A program made the translations under genes and the position numbers. Below are positions 43,389 through 52,266 of a stretch of 64,000 nt of DNA, piece by piece. How positions within the stretch are numbered: position 1 is the first letter of the stretch; each line of letters starts with the position of its first letter. The stretch covers positions 1-64,000 of the forward strand of contig CABVRZ010000010.1 of NCBI GenBank assembly GCA_902500775.1, read 5' to 3'. The stretch is from an uncultured Nitrospira sp. GTDB taxonomy: Bacteria > Nitrospirota > Nitrospiria > Nitrospirales > Nitrospiraceae. A model generated the notes under the pieces. It saw nothing but the letters and a program-made list of their open reading frames with translations, was not told the DNA's origin and ran no database searches.

Positions 43389-45707
43389 ATGCACACCACA
43401 TCAATGACGCAAAACGTCCAGGACCGCCAACCCAAGGTCGATCATGTCGAACATCTGAAGCACATTACTGCCCAAATTCATGCAGCCAGTCATCTCGACC
43501 ACATTCTCCTTGATCTTCACAAAGAGATCCTCAGCGTCTTCGATGCTCAAGATCTGACGCTCTTCGCCTTCGATTCAGAAAAGAAGGAAATCTTCTCAAA
43601 GGTTCCTCATATTGACGGAGCTGAAGAGGTCCGTATTCCCATTACCGAGCAAAGCTTAGCCGGCTTCTGCGCGAAGTACCTTCGCCCAGTCAATATTGCC
43701 GACGCGTATAATCTTGCAGAACTGCGAGCGATCCATCCAGCATTACTCCACGACACATCCTACGACAAACGCACCGGTTTCAAGACCAAGCAGGTGCTGA
43801 CCTATCCGGTTGTTGCCGACAATAAATACCTGATGGGCGTGCTTCAACTGCTCAACAAGAAGAGCGGGAGTCGGTTTACACGAAAAGACGAAGAGGCCGT
43901 GGACGAAATCGCCAAGGCCTTGGGCATCGCCTTTTTTAACCTAAAAAAAACGTCCAAAAAGAATCCCACAAAATTCGACTTCTTAGTCGGCAGCAACCGT
44001 ATCACACAGAACGACTTGGAGCAGGCGCTCACAGAGTCTCGCAAGGGCCTGAGCGATCTCGAAAGCATTTTACTCGAGAAGTACAAGGTCCCAAAGCTCG
44101 ATCTCGGGAAGTCCCTCGCCCAGTTCTATAAGTGTCCCTACATTGAGTACAGCGAGCGAACGATTGTTGACGCCGAACTATTGAAGAACCTCAATGTCGA
44201 CTACCTCAAGAAAAACCACTGGATGCCGCTGAAGCGGGACCGCACCGCAATCGAAATCTTAACCGATGATCCAGGAGATCTGGATCGCGTCCAAGACATT
44301 AAGCGCACCTTCCCGGGCCTCAACATTCGCTTTGCCGTCAGCCTTCGCCGAGACATTGCGCAGTTTCTTACGTCGGTAACCGGGCAAAGTGACGCTGGTG
44401 GACGGAAACTTGATGAGAACGTGTCCGACATTCTCGGCGAACTGTTCACCGAGGCCCAAGCTGAGGCCCAGGAGGAATCTGCCAGCGCCGGAGGTCTTGA
44501 CGAAAATGACAGCGCCATCGTCCGACTGGCCAACCAGATCATTGCCGATGCCTACCGCCAAAATGCCTCGGATATTCACATCGAACCTTACGGAGAAAAG
44601 CGAGAGACCCTGGTCAGATTCCGAGTCGACGGGGATTGTTTCGAATACATGAAGATTCCGCAGAGTTACCGCCGTGCCATCGTCTCCCGACTCAAAATCA
44701 TGGCCAGTCTGGACATCGCTGAACGCCGCAAACCTCAAGACGGAAAGATAAAATTTAAGCTTTCCGAGACAAGAGAGATTGAACTCCGCGTTGCCACGCT
44801 GCCCACTGCTGGATATAACGAAGATGTGGTCATGCGTATTCTCGCGGCAAGCGAACCACTTCCGCTGGACAAGATGGGATTCTCGGAACGGAACCTCAAG
44901 GTCCTCAAGGAGATTTCCGAAAAACCGTATGGTATTATTCTGTGCGTCGGACCCACCGGATCCGGGAAGACCACCACCCTCCACTCGGTACTCGGCAATA
45001 TCAATACACCTGACATTAAGATCTGGACTGCGGAGGATCCCGTCGAAATCACCCAATACGGCCTACGACAAGTCCAAGTGCAGCCGAAGATCGGCTTCAC
45101 ATTCGCCAGTGCCATGCGTGCATTTCTTCGGGCAGACCCTGATGTCATCATGGTGGGCGAAATGCGAGACAAAGAAACGGCCGATACCGGGATTGAAGCC
45201 TCCCTCACCGGCCATCTGGTGTTGAGCACGTTGCATACCAACAGTGCGGTGGAAACCGTCACCCGCTTGCTCGATATGGGTTGTGACCCTTTCAGCTTTG
45301 CCGATGCGATGTTGGGAGTCCTGGCACAGCGATTGGCTCGCCGCATCTGCAAAGAATGCAAAGAACAGTACATTGGCACAAAAGAAGAGTATGATGAGCT
45401 CCGATCCGGGTACGGACCTGACCATTGGGATAAGCTCGGCATCAAACAAGACAATACGTTTCGGCTTTCTCGAGGGAAGGGTTGTGAAATATGCAATCGT
45501 TCCGGCTTTAAGGGACGGGTCGCCTTGCATGAACTGCTCCTTGGTACGGACCAGATGAAGCGCATGGTGCAACAAAAAGCGCGCACCGAAGAGATGTTGA
45601 AAGCCGCGCTCGAGGATGGGATGACCACGCTCGTCCAGGACGGCATCCAAAAAGTCTTGCAGGGCCTCACCACCTACAAGGAAGTGAAAGCCGTCGCCAT
45701 TAAATAG
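43389..45707 (+). CDS. GspE/PilB-type secretion ATPase with N-terminal GAF domain
   Basis: 772 residues. About 25-185 is a GAF-like domain (LDHILLDLHKEILSVFDAQDLTLFAFD...VLQLLNKKSG). About 195-335 is the MshEN/T2SSE N-domain (LGKSLAQFYKCPYIEYSER). The ATPase core follows with RVDGDC, Walker A GPTGSGKTTTLHS near 521, the Walker B region RADPDVIMVGEMRD, and a His box LSTLHTNSAVE. The zinc-type Cys pairs are CKECKEQ (about 652) and CEICNRSG (about 698). It powers a type II secretion or type IV pilus machine at the inner membrane. The GAF domain is unusual and suggests ligand or nucleotide control. A run of eight A lies near 43945. Confidence 0.9.
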   Translation: MHTTSMTQNVQDRQPKVDHVEHLKHITAQIHAASHLDHILLDLHKEILSVFDAQDLTLFAFDSEKKEIFSKVPHIDGAEEVRIPITEQSLAGFCAKYLRPVNIADAYNLAELRAIHPALLHDTSYDKRTGFKTKQVLTYPVVADNKYLMGVLQLLNKKSGSRFTRKDEEAVDEIAKALGIAFFNLKKTSKKNPTKFDFLVGSNRITQNDLEQALTESRKGLSDLESILLEKYKVPKLDLGKSLAQFYKCPYIEYSERTIVDAELLKNLNVDYLKKNHWMPLKRDRTAIEILTDDPGDLDRVQDIKRTFPGLNIRFAVSLRRDIAQFLTSVTGQSDAGGRKLDENVSDILGELFTEAQAEAQEESASAGGLDENDSAIVRLANQIIADAYRQNASDIHIEPYGEKRETLVRFRVDGDCFEYMKIPQSYRRAIVSRLKIMASLDIAERRKPQDGKIKFKLSETREIELRVATLPTAGYNEDVVMRILAASEPLPLDKMGFSERNLKVLKEISEKPYGIILCVGPTGSGKTTTLHSVLGNINTPDIKIWTAEDPVEITQYGLRQVQVQPKIGFTFASAMRAFLRADPDVIMVGEMRDKETADTGIEASLTGHLVLSTLHTNSAVETVTRLLDMGCDPFSFADAMLGVLAQRLARRICKECKEQYIGTKEEYDELRSGYGPDHWDKLGIKQDNTFRLSRGKGCEICNRSGFKGRVALHELLLGTDQMKRMVQQKARTEEMLKAALEDGMTTLVQDGIQKVLQGLTTYKEVKAVAIK

Positions 45708-45805
45708 ATGTTCGATTGCCTCGCTTCTGCATGGCAGATTCCAGTCCTTCAGTTCCTACTCCCAACCAGATAGAATGGACCCACTCTGATGGAGGTGCCC
45801 CTATC

Positions 45806-47038
45806 ATGCGAGCGTCGATATTTCTTCTTGCCTTCCTTATGTTGCTCGGCGGATGCGAATCTGCCGACCGGGTGCTGACCAACACTGAACGAGTGCTGGG
45901 CAGTCGTAGCGGACGGACCGTTCTTGACATTGCTACGGGTAAGGACCCCAAACAAATACTCAAAGAACGCGTCGACGTCTACCAACGTGACCCCGAGGCT
46001 GTCATCAGAGATCTGCGGACGATTCAACGTGATTTCAACACGATCATGACCGCCCTGACAGGCAAGGTCCGACAGACTTGGGGCGAGAAGGAAGTCAAGG
46101 TTCCGGAGCAAAAGAAGTATGTCAAATATACCCAAAACTATATGAGCCGAACCATTGTCGACTTCGACAATGGGACAATCGTGGTGGAAACCCTGGACGA
46201 CAAAGCCCCGAAGGAGAGCCTCAAGAACGCGATTATCACAACCTTGCTCACACCCGACGATCCACGCTCCGTTGATCTATTTTCCGACAAGCCAGTGACC
46301 CTGACCAGTGACCATTCTCCGTATTTACTTGGGCTGGTACTAGATCAGAGCGGACAGCCGATCCGCACCCCAGCTCAGGCGGACGCGTTTGCGGCCTCCA
46401 GTCTCGAGAGTGCTAAGGGAAGGCCAGTGGACCAGAACGGCGTGACAAAACAAGCGCTGATCGCCGAAATCAAGATGGTGGCCAACTTCTCGAACAAACA
46501 GGCGGACAAATATCGAGCAACGGTCGCGAGATTTGCGGAGCAATTCAAAATCAGTCCCAGCCTTATTTTTGCCGTGATTCGGACTGAGAGTAACTTTAAC
46601 CCGTTTGCCGTGAGTTCCGCCCCGGCTTTTGGTCTGATGCAGCTGGTACCAACGAGCGGAGGCCGAGATGCGTACCGAAAAGCCAAAGGGAAAGATACCA
46701 TTCCCTCGCGTGACTACCTTTTCGATCCTGAGAACAACATTGAGCTCGGCAGCGCCTACCTCAATGTCTTGTCATACAATCAGCTTGAACAGATCGACAA
46801 TGAGGTGTCACGGGAGTATTGTGTCATCTCGGCATATAATACTGGGGCGGGAAATGTCTTCAAGGCTTTTGCCGCCAACTCCACATCCGCTATCAACCAG
46901 ATCAATGGCCTTGAGCCGCCTGCTGTCTACGACCGGTTGCGCAATAACTTGCCGTATCAAGAAACAAGGGATTACCTGGTGAAAGTCGTGGGGTTTCGCA
47001 AGCAGTTTGTCTCCCTCGCAGAAGGCCCTGGGCGGTGA
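45806..47038 (+). CDS. mltC: Membrane-bound lytic murein transglycosylase C-like lipoprotein
   Basis: About 410 residues from MRASIFLLAFLMLLGGC, which gives a lipoprotein signal with lipobox LGGC; an upstream in-frame Met at 45716 is rejected because it would bury the signal. The N-terminal part (DFNTIMTALTGKVRQTWGEKEVKVP) is the MltC-specific domain. The catalytic SLT domain has the Glu in RTESNFNPFAVSSAPAFGLMQLVP (near 259) and EYCVISAYNTGAGNVFKAF. It cleaves peptidoglycan glycan strands with formation of anhydromuramic acid in the periplasm. Confidence 0.9.
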   Translation: MRASIFLLAFLMLLGGCESADRVLTNTERVLGSRSGRTVLDIATGKDPKQILKERVDVYQRDPEAVIRDLRTIQRDFNTIMTALTGKVRQTWGEKEVKVPEQKKYVKYTQNYMSRTIVDFDNGTIVVETLDDKAPKESLKNAIITTLLTPDDPRSVDLFSDKPVTLTSDHSPYLLGLVLDQSGQPIRTPAQADAFAASSLESAKGRPVDQNGVTKQALIAEIKMVANFSNKQADKYRATVARFAEQFKISPSLIFAVIRTESNFNPFAVSSAPAFGLMQLVPTSGGRDAYRKAKGKDTIPSRDYLFDPENNIELGSAYLNVLSYNQLEQIDNEVSREYCVISAYNTGAGNVFKAFAANSTSAINQINGLEPPAVYDRLRNNLPYQETRDYLVKVVGFRKQFVSLAEGPGR

Positions 47039-47090
47039 CCGTGCCGCGATGGTCACCACCCTCGCACAGCACCCTCATGGAGTGGAGATA

Positions 47091-47489
47091 TCAGGCTGTT
47101 AGTCTGGTCCCAGACTTCGACTGGTGGGTCATAAAAGCCTGAAGATGTTGATTGTCATGAGGAGACAACCTCTCAAACTCCACCCCATAAATCTGTTCTT
47201 TCCCCCATCGAACGGTTGCAGTTTCGATAACCGTTGATGCTGGCTGATTCGGCAATCGCAATTGCATGGCGATGCGATCACCGGGCGTAATCACCGCCTC
47301 CGTCATAACCCTCACCCCTTTTTCGGACACATCATAGACAATCCCTAACCCCTGTTCGATCACTCCTTTCCTCAAACGCCCTACACGAGCAAACGAACAG
47401 GGGAACGGCGCCGACACGCGAACGCGAGGATATCGGCGCAACTGAGGAACACTCCCACCACCATTGGGGTTGAAGTCTGAATCATCCAT
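47091..47489 (-). CDS. PilZ-domain protein (second of a tandem pair)
   Basis: 132 residues, almost all one PilZ domain. The cyclic-di-GMP ligands are visible as the RxxxR stretch RRYPRVRVSAPFPCSF and the DxSxxG motif YDVSEKGVRVMTE, followed by PGDRIAMQLRLP. It probably binds cyclic di-GMP and passes the signal on by protein contact. The gene lies six bases after its paralogue, so the pair arose by tandem duplication and is co-expressed. Confidence 0.85.
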   Translation of the reverse strand: MDDSDFNPNGGGSVPQLRRYPRVRVSAPFPCSFARVGRLRKGVIEQGLGIVYDVSEKGVRVMTEAVITPGDRIAMQLRLPNQPASTVIETATVRWGKEQIYGVEFERLSPHDNQHLQAFMTHQSKSGTRLTA

Positions 47490-47495
47490 GATTAT

Positions 47496-47897
47496 TTACT
47501 CCTCCTCTCTTTCTGTGGCAGTCATGTACGCTGCCAACTGTCGAGACGCCGACTCGGACACCATCCTGAATGCAAGCCCATGGAATTGCTGGTTCCGCCA
47601 ACACACGATGGCCACGGTCACTTCGGCCGGAGGAGCGCTCTTGCTCAATCGGAGTGTGAGGGACACCTGATCACCTGGCTCGATAGGCGCATCCGTACTC
47701 AGACACACTCCGCCAGTCGACAGATCATGGACCAGACCGACGTCATGCACAGATTTCCGAAACCACCATCTGGCACTCACTGAGGAAAGAGAACAGCTGA
47801 AAGGCGTAAGAATCCGAACTCGCGGGTATCGCCGAGGTTTGGTTCGCGTTATGCGCGTTGATTGAGTCGTTTGCATCGTCCACCTCGTGAGAACCAC
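47496..47897 (-). CDS. PilZ-domain protein (first of a tandem pair)
   Basis: 133 residues. PilZ ligands: RRYPRVRILTPFSCSL and HDLSTGGVCLSTDAPIEPGDQVSLTLRL. Compared with the downstream copy it has a short insertion (SSVSARWWFRKSVHDVG) between the two binding motifs. It begins with a basic Thr/Arg-rich stretch. Partner unknown; cyclic-di-GMP turnover proteins in the window are the HD-GYP protein at 13343 and possibly the GGDEY protein at 53379. Confidence 0.85.
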   Translation of the reverse strand: MVLTRWTMQTTQSTRITRTKPRRYPRVRILTPFSCSLSSVSARWWFRKSVHDVGLVHDLSTGGVCLSTDAPIEPGDQVSLTLRLSKSAPPAEVTVAIVCWRNQQFHGLAFRMVSESASRQLAAYMTATEREEE

Positions 47898-47937
47898 TCT
47901 ATCTCACGAGATGGATTCTGCGAACTATTTTTCAACT

Positions 47938-49224
47938 TTACGGACGGAGTGCTGGCGTCGTCCCATGCGATGACGGTTTGGAATGGGGTCTTCGACGTCT
48001 TTGGAAAGAGCGTGGTTGATCAGGTCTTCCTTGACTTCCAGGGGAACGGCTATTCCGATGAATAGCTCCATTCTCGCGCGGACTAGCCTGCACAGAAGGG
48101 CCGCTCCCTGGAACCACCGGAACAGCCCGTCCCAGCAGACGCTCAATCGCACGGAGCTGTTGCGTATCCTCGCTGGTCACAAAACTTGTGGCACGTCCAG
48201 TCGTTTTCATCCGAGCCGTACGGCCGATCCGGTGCACATAGTCCTCAGGAACATTCGGTAGGTCAAAATTGATCACATGGCCAATGTTGGCCACGTCAAT
48301 CCCACGAGCCGCAATATCCGTTGCCACCAACACACGGAACGTCCCTCGTCGAAAACCTTCCAGCGCCGCACGTCTCTGTGACAAACTCCGGTCACCGTGC
48401 AACACCGCCACTCGATGGCCTGCATGATCCAGCATGCGCCCCACCCGATCGGCACGGTGCTTCGTTCTTGTAAAGACGAGCGCGCTATCTTTATCGGCTC
48501 CCAAGAGAGACAAGAGAAGATCGGTCTTGTCGGCATGAGATGTATGATGCACCGATTGAGTCACTCCGTCAGCGGTCGTCGCCGATGGTGCTACCATGAC
48601 GCGGACAGGATTGTTGACGCTTGCTTGAACTAACCGGGCAAGATCCGCCGGGAGCGTGGCCGAGAAAAGCAAGGTCTGCCGCTCCTCCGGCAATGCATCC
48701 AGGATCTGATTGATTTGAGGCGCAAAGCCCATATCCAACATCCGGTCTGCCTCATCCAACACCAACATCGTGATAGAGGACAACAAAATCGTACCGTTCC
48801 ACATATGATCAAGGAGACGACCCGGCGTCGCCACCAGAACGTCCGGTCGCTGTCGCAAGCCTCTCACTTGGGCTTGCATGTCTGCGCCTCCCACGATGAC
48901 CGTCGCAGAGATGCGCCGACTCCGCCCAAGTTTCTCAATGGTGGTCAGAGTCTGCAAGGCAAGCTCACGCGTTGGCGCGAGAATCAACGCTTTCGGCTGC
49001 CCCTTCGGTAAGGTGGACAGCCGTTCAATCATCGGAATCACGAACGCAGCCGTCTTTCCCGTGCCGGTCTGGGCGCATCCGATCACATCTCGCCCAGCCA
49101 GAGCGGGAGGAATGGCTTGTTCTTGAATAGGAGTTGGTGAAGTAAACCCAGCATTAGCCAGATCGTGTAAAAGAGCCTCGGATAAACCGAGGGCGTGAAA
49201 ATTGCGAGGAGCAGACGTATCCAC
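47938..49224 (-). CDS. DEAD-box RNA helicase (RhlE-like)
   Basis: 428 residues. The Q motif region is FHALGLSEALLHDLANAGFTSPTPIQ, motif I AQTGTGKT, Ia PTRELALQ, motif II VLDEADRMLDMGF, motif III SATLP, and motifs V-VI VATDIAARGIDVANIGHVINFD and HRIGRTAR. The C-terminal 60 residues are basic and disordered (QRRRRPHSKPSSHG), as in RhlE/CsdA types that bind RNA loosely. It unwinds short RNA duplexes in ribosome assembly or RNA decay, often in the cold. The 200-bp gap before the next element must contain its promoter. Confidence 0.92.
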   Translation of the reverse strand: MDTSAPRNFHALGLSEALLHDLANAGFTSPTPIQEQAIPPALAGRDVIGCAQTGTGKTAAFVIPMIERLSTLPKGQPKALILAPTRELALQTLTTIEKLGRSRRISATVIVGGADMQAQVRGLRQRPDVLVATPGRLLDHMWNGTILLSSITMLVLDEADRMLDMGFAPQINQILDALPEERQTLLFSATLPADLARLVQASVNNPVRVMVAPSATTADGVTQSVHHTSHADKTDLLLSLLGADKDSALVFTRTKHRADRVGRMLDHAGHRVAVLHGDRSLSQRRAALEGFRRGTFRVLVATDIAARGIDVANIGHVINFDLPNVPEDYVHRIGRTARMKTTGRATSFVTSEDTQQLRAIERLLGRAVPVVPGSGPSVQASPRENGAIHRNSRSPGSQGRPDQPRSFQRRRRPHSKPSSHGTTPALRP

Positions 49225-49459
49225 TAAACTATCCTTTCAGTTTGATCGCATTATGACGGGATCAGAGAACCGAGGGGAGAAACAACCGGGCTGGGTGTAG
49301 CTCCAAACTGGACCTGGTCGCGATGCGATCGCGAAGTCCGTTATGGTTTGAAGCATTCTCTCGCCGGACTAGCACGAGATAAATACAGCTCTACCATACA
49401 GCATGCTATTCACAACGTCAACCGCTTCTGATCTTCCCCCCAATTGGGTGGAAACCGGG

Positions 49460-49857
49460 TTACGCGACGGCCACTCTCGCTTCGTACTCGGCTGGGGAGT
49501 GATCGCCGAGGGTCGAATGGCAGCGCTGCCGATTATAGAACACCTCAATGTATTCGACGATGTCCTGAATCGCTTCGCTCCGTGTCATGTACTGCCGCTG
49601 GTAGACGAGCTCGTGCTTCAGTATCCCAAAGAAGCTCTCCACGACTCCTGGTGAATCATCCGAATGACGGAGTGCAGCCTACGCGTCTGGATGGACCGGG
49701 CACTCGCAGGCCGTGATCGCCCCGCGTAATAGCCTGCCGGCGAGACGGCCAAGGCACGGCACATTAGGCGGATCGGATCGCGACGGTCGTGCTCCTGGAT
49801 CACCCGATATCTCATCGCGACTCCTTCGCGAAGCACGCCACCGTACGTCATAAACAA
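49460..49857 (-). pseudogene. IS3 orfB transposase, internally deleted
   Basis: The 5' part reads VIQEHDRRDPIRLMCRALAVSPAGYY, the standard opening of orfB in the IS3 family. The 3' part reads ESFFGILKHELVYQRQYMTRSEA and ends FYNRQRCHSTLG, the end of the DDE integrase core. The two parts are in different frames and meet near 49640-49660, where most of the catalytic core is missing. No active transposase can be made. Confidence 0.8.
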
Positions 49858-50126
49858 TCCCGCTCCTGTTTCAAGATGGCATTTTCACGTCGCAGCCGCA
49901 CGAGCTCACTCTGTTCCGCCCGCATCGACTGCCGTATGTGCCCCTGGCATTCCGCCTGGTGCGGCTCCGCACGCCAGCGGTAGGGCAGATGGTCGGCAAT
50001 GCCCAGATCCCAGGCCACTTGTGCGACAGGCCGTGCCAAGTCTCGTACCAAGCGAACTGCTTCTGCCTTAAACTCTTCCGTGTACTGCCGTCTGGTCTTG
50101 GGGCTCATGTGATCCTCTAATTTCAT
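49848..50126 (-). CDS. IS3-family orfA, helix-turn-helix transposase subunit
   Basis: About 92 residues from MKLEDHMSPKTRRQYTEEFK, with an excellent ribosome binding site (aaggagga). It has the HTH region EFKAEAVRLVRDLARPVAQVAWDLGIADHLPYRWR and the leucine-zipper end SELVRLRRENAILKQERD typical of IS3 OrfA. It should still bind the element ends and, without OrfB, would act as a repressor of transposition. Confidence 0.85.
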   Translation of the reverse strand: MKLEDHMSPKTRRQYTEEFKAEAVRLVRDLARPVAQVAWDLGIADHLPYRWRAEPHQAECQGHIRQSMRAEQSELVRLRRENAILKQERDCL

Positions 50127-50412
50127 CAAACTCCTCCTTAATACAGATGTCTGTGAAATCGGGGGAAGGTCAATTATTTTTCGACTGCACAATCATCCGC
50201 TGTTGATGAGTAATGGGGGCCAACCGGATGCCTCCTGGTCCGCACATGGGGCAGCATATCGGCACCAGTAGATCGGATCGCTTCTTTTCTGGTACCTTCG
50301 CACTTGTTCACATGACTACATCCAAGACGATTGCTGCGACTGAGTCTTTCGCCCTATACCAAGACCCTCTTAACATTCACCTCCAGTTAGAAGATTGTGA
50401 GATAATCTTTCT

Positions 50413-52227
50413 ATGTTTCTGAAACGCTGGCTCGTTGGAGACCCCCTTAAGACTGCGCAAGCAAGGCACGAACGGCTCTCCAAAACAATCGCTCTTGCTA
50501 TCTTCTCATCAAACGCGATTTCGTCCGTCGCCTATGGAACGGAGGAAATCCTGCTGGTGTTGATTCTCGCTGGTCCGGCAGCCGTCGCCTGGTCGATTCC
50601 CGTCAGCTTCGCCATCCTCTTTCTCGTCGTGATGTTGACGATTTCCTACCGGCAAATCATCCACGAATATCCTGAAGGAGGCGGAGCCTACGTCGTCGCA
50701 CGAACGAACCTGGGTGACCAACCGGCTCTCGTGGCAGCTGCAGCCCTCATGATCGACTATGTCTTAACCGTAGCCGTCAGCGTGGCCGCCGGCATTGCGG
50801 CCCTGACATCCGCCATCCCAAGTCTATTTGTTCACCGCGAGGCCCTTGGATTGGTCGCCATTCTGTTCATCATCATGATGAACCTCCGTGGAGTTCGCGA
50901 ATCCGGCAAGTTTTTTGCTATTCCAACCTACTTTGCCATAGGAGCCCTTGGCCTTCTGGTTCTCGTAGGGACCGTTCGATCTCTCGCAAGTACCGGCGCA
51001 ATCCTCCCCCCCCCAACCCCTGTCGAGACAGAAGCGCTGACCCTGTTCCTCGTCCTCCGCGCCTTTGCAGCAGGGTGCTCAGCCGTGACTGGGATGGAAG
51101 TGATTTCAAACGGAGTCAAGGCCTTTCGCCCACCAGAGCCACGGAATGCGGCGATCACCATGGTCTGGATGTCCACGATCCTGGCCTCGCTCTTCATGGG
51201 TATCAGTTGGATGGCCTATCATAACGGCATCTTGGCCAAGATTGATGAAACCGTGATTTCCCAGCTCGCCCGATTGACATTCGGCACAGGCCTCATCTAC
51301 TACTCCATACAGATCGGCACCATGGCCTTGTTGGTATTGGCTGCGAACAGTGCCTTTGCCGGTTTTCCGCACCTGGCGTCGATCCTGGCACGCGACGGGT
51401 TCATGCCTCATCAGATGGCGACCTTTGGAGATCGACTGGTTTTTTCGAATGGCATTATCATCCTTGGGTTCTTTGCCTGCCTCCTACTTGTGATCTTCGA
51501 GGGCGACACACACGGATTGATTCCCTTATATGCCATCGGGGTATTTGCCTCCTTTACACTGTCTCAGGCGGGCATGGTGAAACAATGGCTTGTGAAGAAA
51601 GGACCACACTGGCAGACGAAACTGATCGTCAATGGAGCCGGTGCCTTGACGACCGGTATTGCGACGATCATCATTGCCACCACCAAATTCATGCAGGGCG
51701 CGTGGATCGTCTTTGTACTCGTTGCCATTCTCCTACTCATATTTCAGGGCATCCGCTCCCATTATAAAGCCGTCAGCGAACAGATCGCACTGGACCGACG
51801 GGGAGAACGACCGCCGTTGCCTCGGCGCAATATCGTCATTATTCCCGTCAGTGGAATGAATCGTGCCGTGGTTCGTGCACTGGACTACGCACGGAGTCGA
51901 CCGGGCGAAGTCCGCGCCGTGTTCATCGACGTGGATCCTGAAGAAAGTGCCAAGGTCAAAATCCAGTGGGCGCAATGGGGAGGCGGCGTGAATTTGATTG
52001 CGCTGTCGTCGCCCTATCGTTCGGTTCTTGGATCATTGCTGGACTACGTCGAGGAAGTCCTCGAAAAAGATCAGAATAGCTGGGTGACCGTCGTGATCCC
52101 AGAGATCCTACCGGCACGATGGTGGCAGAATATTCTCCATAACCAACGAGCGCTCATGCTCAAAGCCTCATTGCTGTTCAAAGAGCGCATAATTCTCATC
52201 GACGTCCCCTATCATTTGACGCGATGA
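50413..52227 (+). CDS. APC-superfamily permease with USP-like C-terminal domain
   Basis: 604 residues. About 12 hydrophobic segments fill residues 25-450, with the APC opening SKTIALAIFSSNAISSVAYGTEE and the loop YRQIIHEYPEGGGAYVVA. The last 140 residues form a soluble alpha/beta domain (RNIVIIPVSGMNRAVVRALDYARS...VRAVFIDVD) resembling universal-stress-protein domains that regulate transporters. Amino acid or potassium transport at the inner membrane is likely; the substrate is not defined by sequence. A run of nine C lies at 51006-51014 inside the gene. Confidence 0.8.
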   Translation: MFLKRWLVGDPLKTAQARHERLSKTIALAIFSSNAISSVAYGTEEILLVLILAGPAAVAWSIPVSFAILFLVVMLTISYRQIIHEYPEGGGAYVVARTNLGDQPALVAAAALMIDYVLTVAVSVAAGIAALTSAIPSLFVHREALGLVAILFIIMMNLRGVRESGKFFAIPTYFAIGALGLLVLVGTVRSLASTGAILPPPTPVETEALTLFLVLRAFAAGCSAVTGMEVISNGVKAFRPPEPRNAAITMVWMSTILASLFMGISWMAYHNGILAKIDETVISQLARLTFGTGLIYYSIQIGTMALLVLAANSAFAGFPHLASILARDGFMPHQMATFGDRLVFSNGIIILGFFACLLLVIFEGDTHGLIPLYAIGVFASFTLSQAGMVKQWLVKKGPHWQTKLIVNGAGALTTGIATIIIATTKFMQGAWIVFVLVAILLLIFQGIRSHYKAVSEQIALDRRGERPPLPRRNIVIIPVSGMNRAVVRALDYARSRPGEVRAVFIDVDPEESAKVKIQWAQWGGGVNLIALSSPYRSVLGSLLDYVEEVLEKDQNSWVTVVIPEILPARWWQNILHNQRALMLKASLLFKERIILIDVPYHLTR

Positions 52228-52234
52228 CAATGCC

Positions 52235-52266
52235 TCGTGAAGCGTGACTCGTGAAACGTGAAGCGC
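52235..52266. repeat. gtgaagcgtga/cgtgaaacgtgaagcg repeat
   Basis: Short direct units (cgtgaagcgtga, cgtgaaacgtgaagcg) are repeated between the permease stop and the next coding region. The GTG used as start codon of the following gene (52251) lies inside it. Such gtgaa-unit repeats look like a dispersed intergenic family, but no other copy was found in this window. Confidence 0.45.

Larger units (their letters stand above)
49429..50172 (-). mobile_element. IS3-family element with internal deletion
   Basis: Imperfect terminal inverted repeats mark the ends: tgatcttccccccaatt at 49429 and, on the other strand, tgaccttcccccgattt ending at 50172. Only 744 bp remain of the 1.2-1.3 kb normal for the family. 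orfA is complete, whereas orfB has lost its centre. The flanking bases (ttc and att) do not form a target duplication, so the copy is old or rearranged. It cannot move by itself but could be mobilised in trans. Confidence 0.8.

Noticed and set aside
44735-45673. 312-codon frame on the minus strand opposite the secretion ATPase
   Set aside because: It is a low-complexity Ser/Arg-rich shadow of the conserved ATPase core; the other long minus frame at 44259-45056 is rejected for the same reason.
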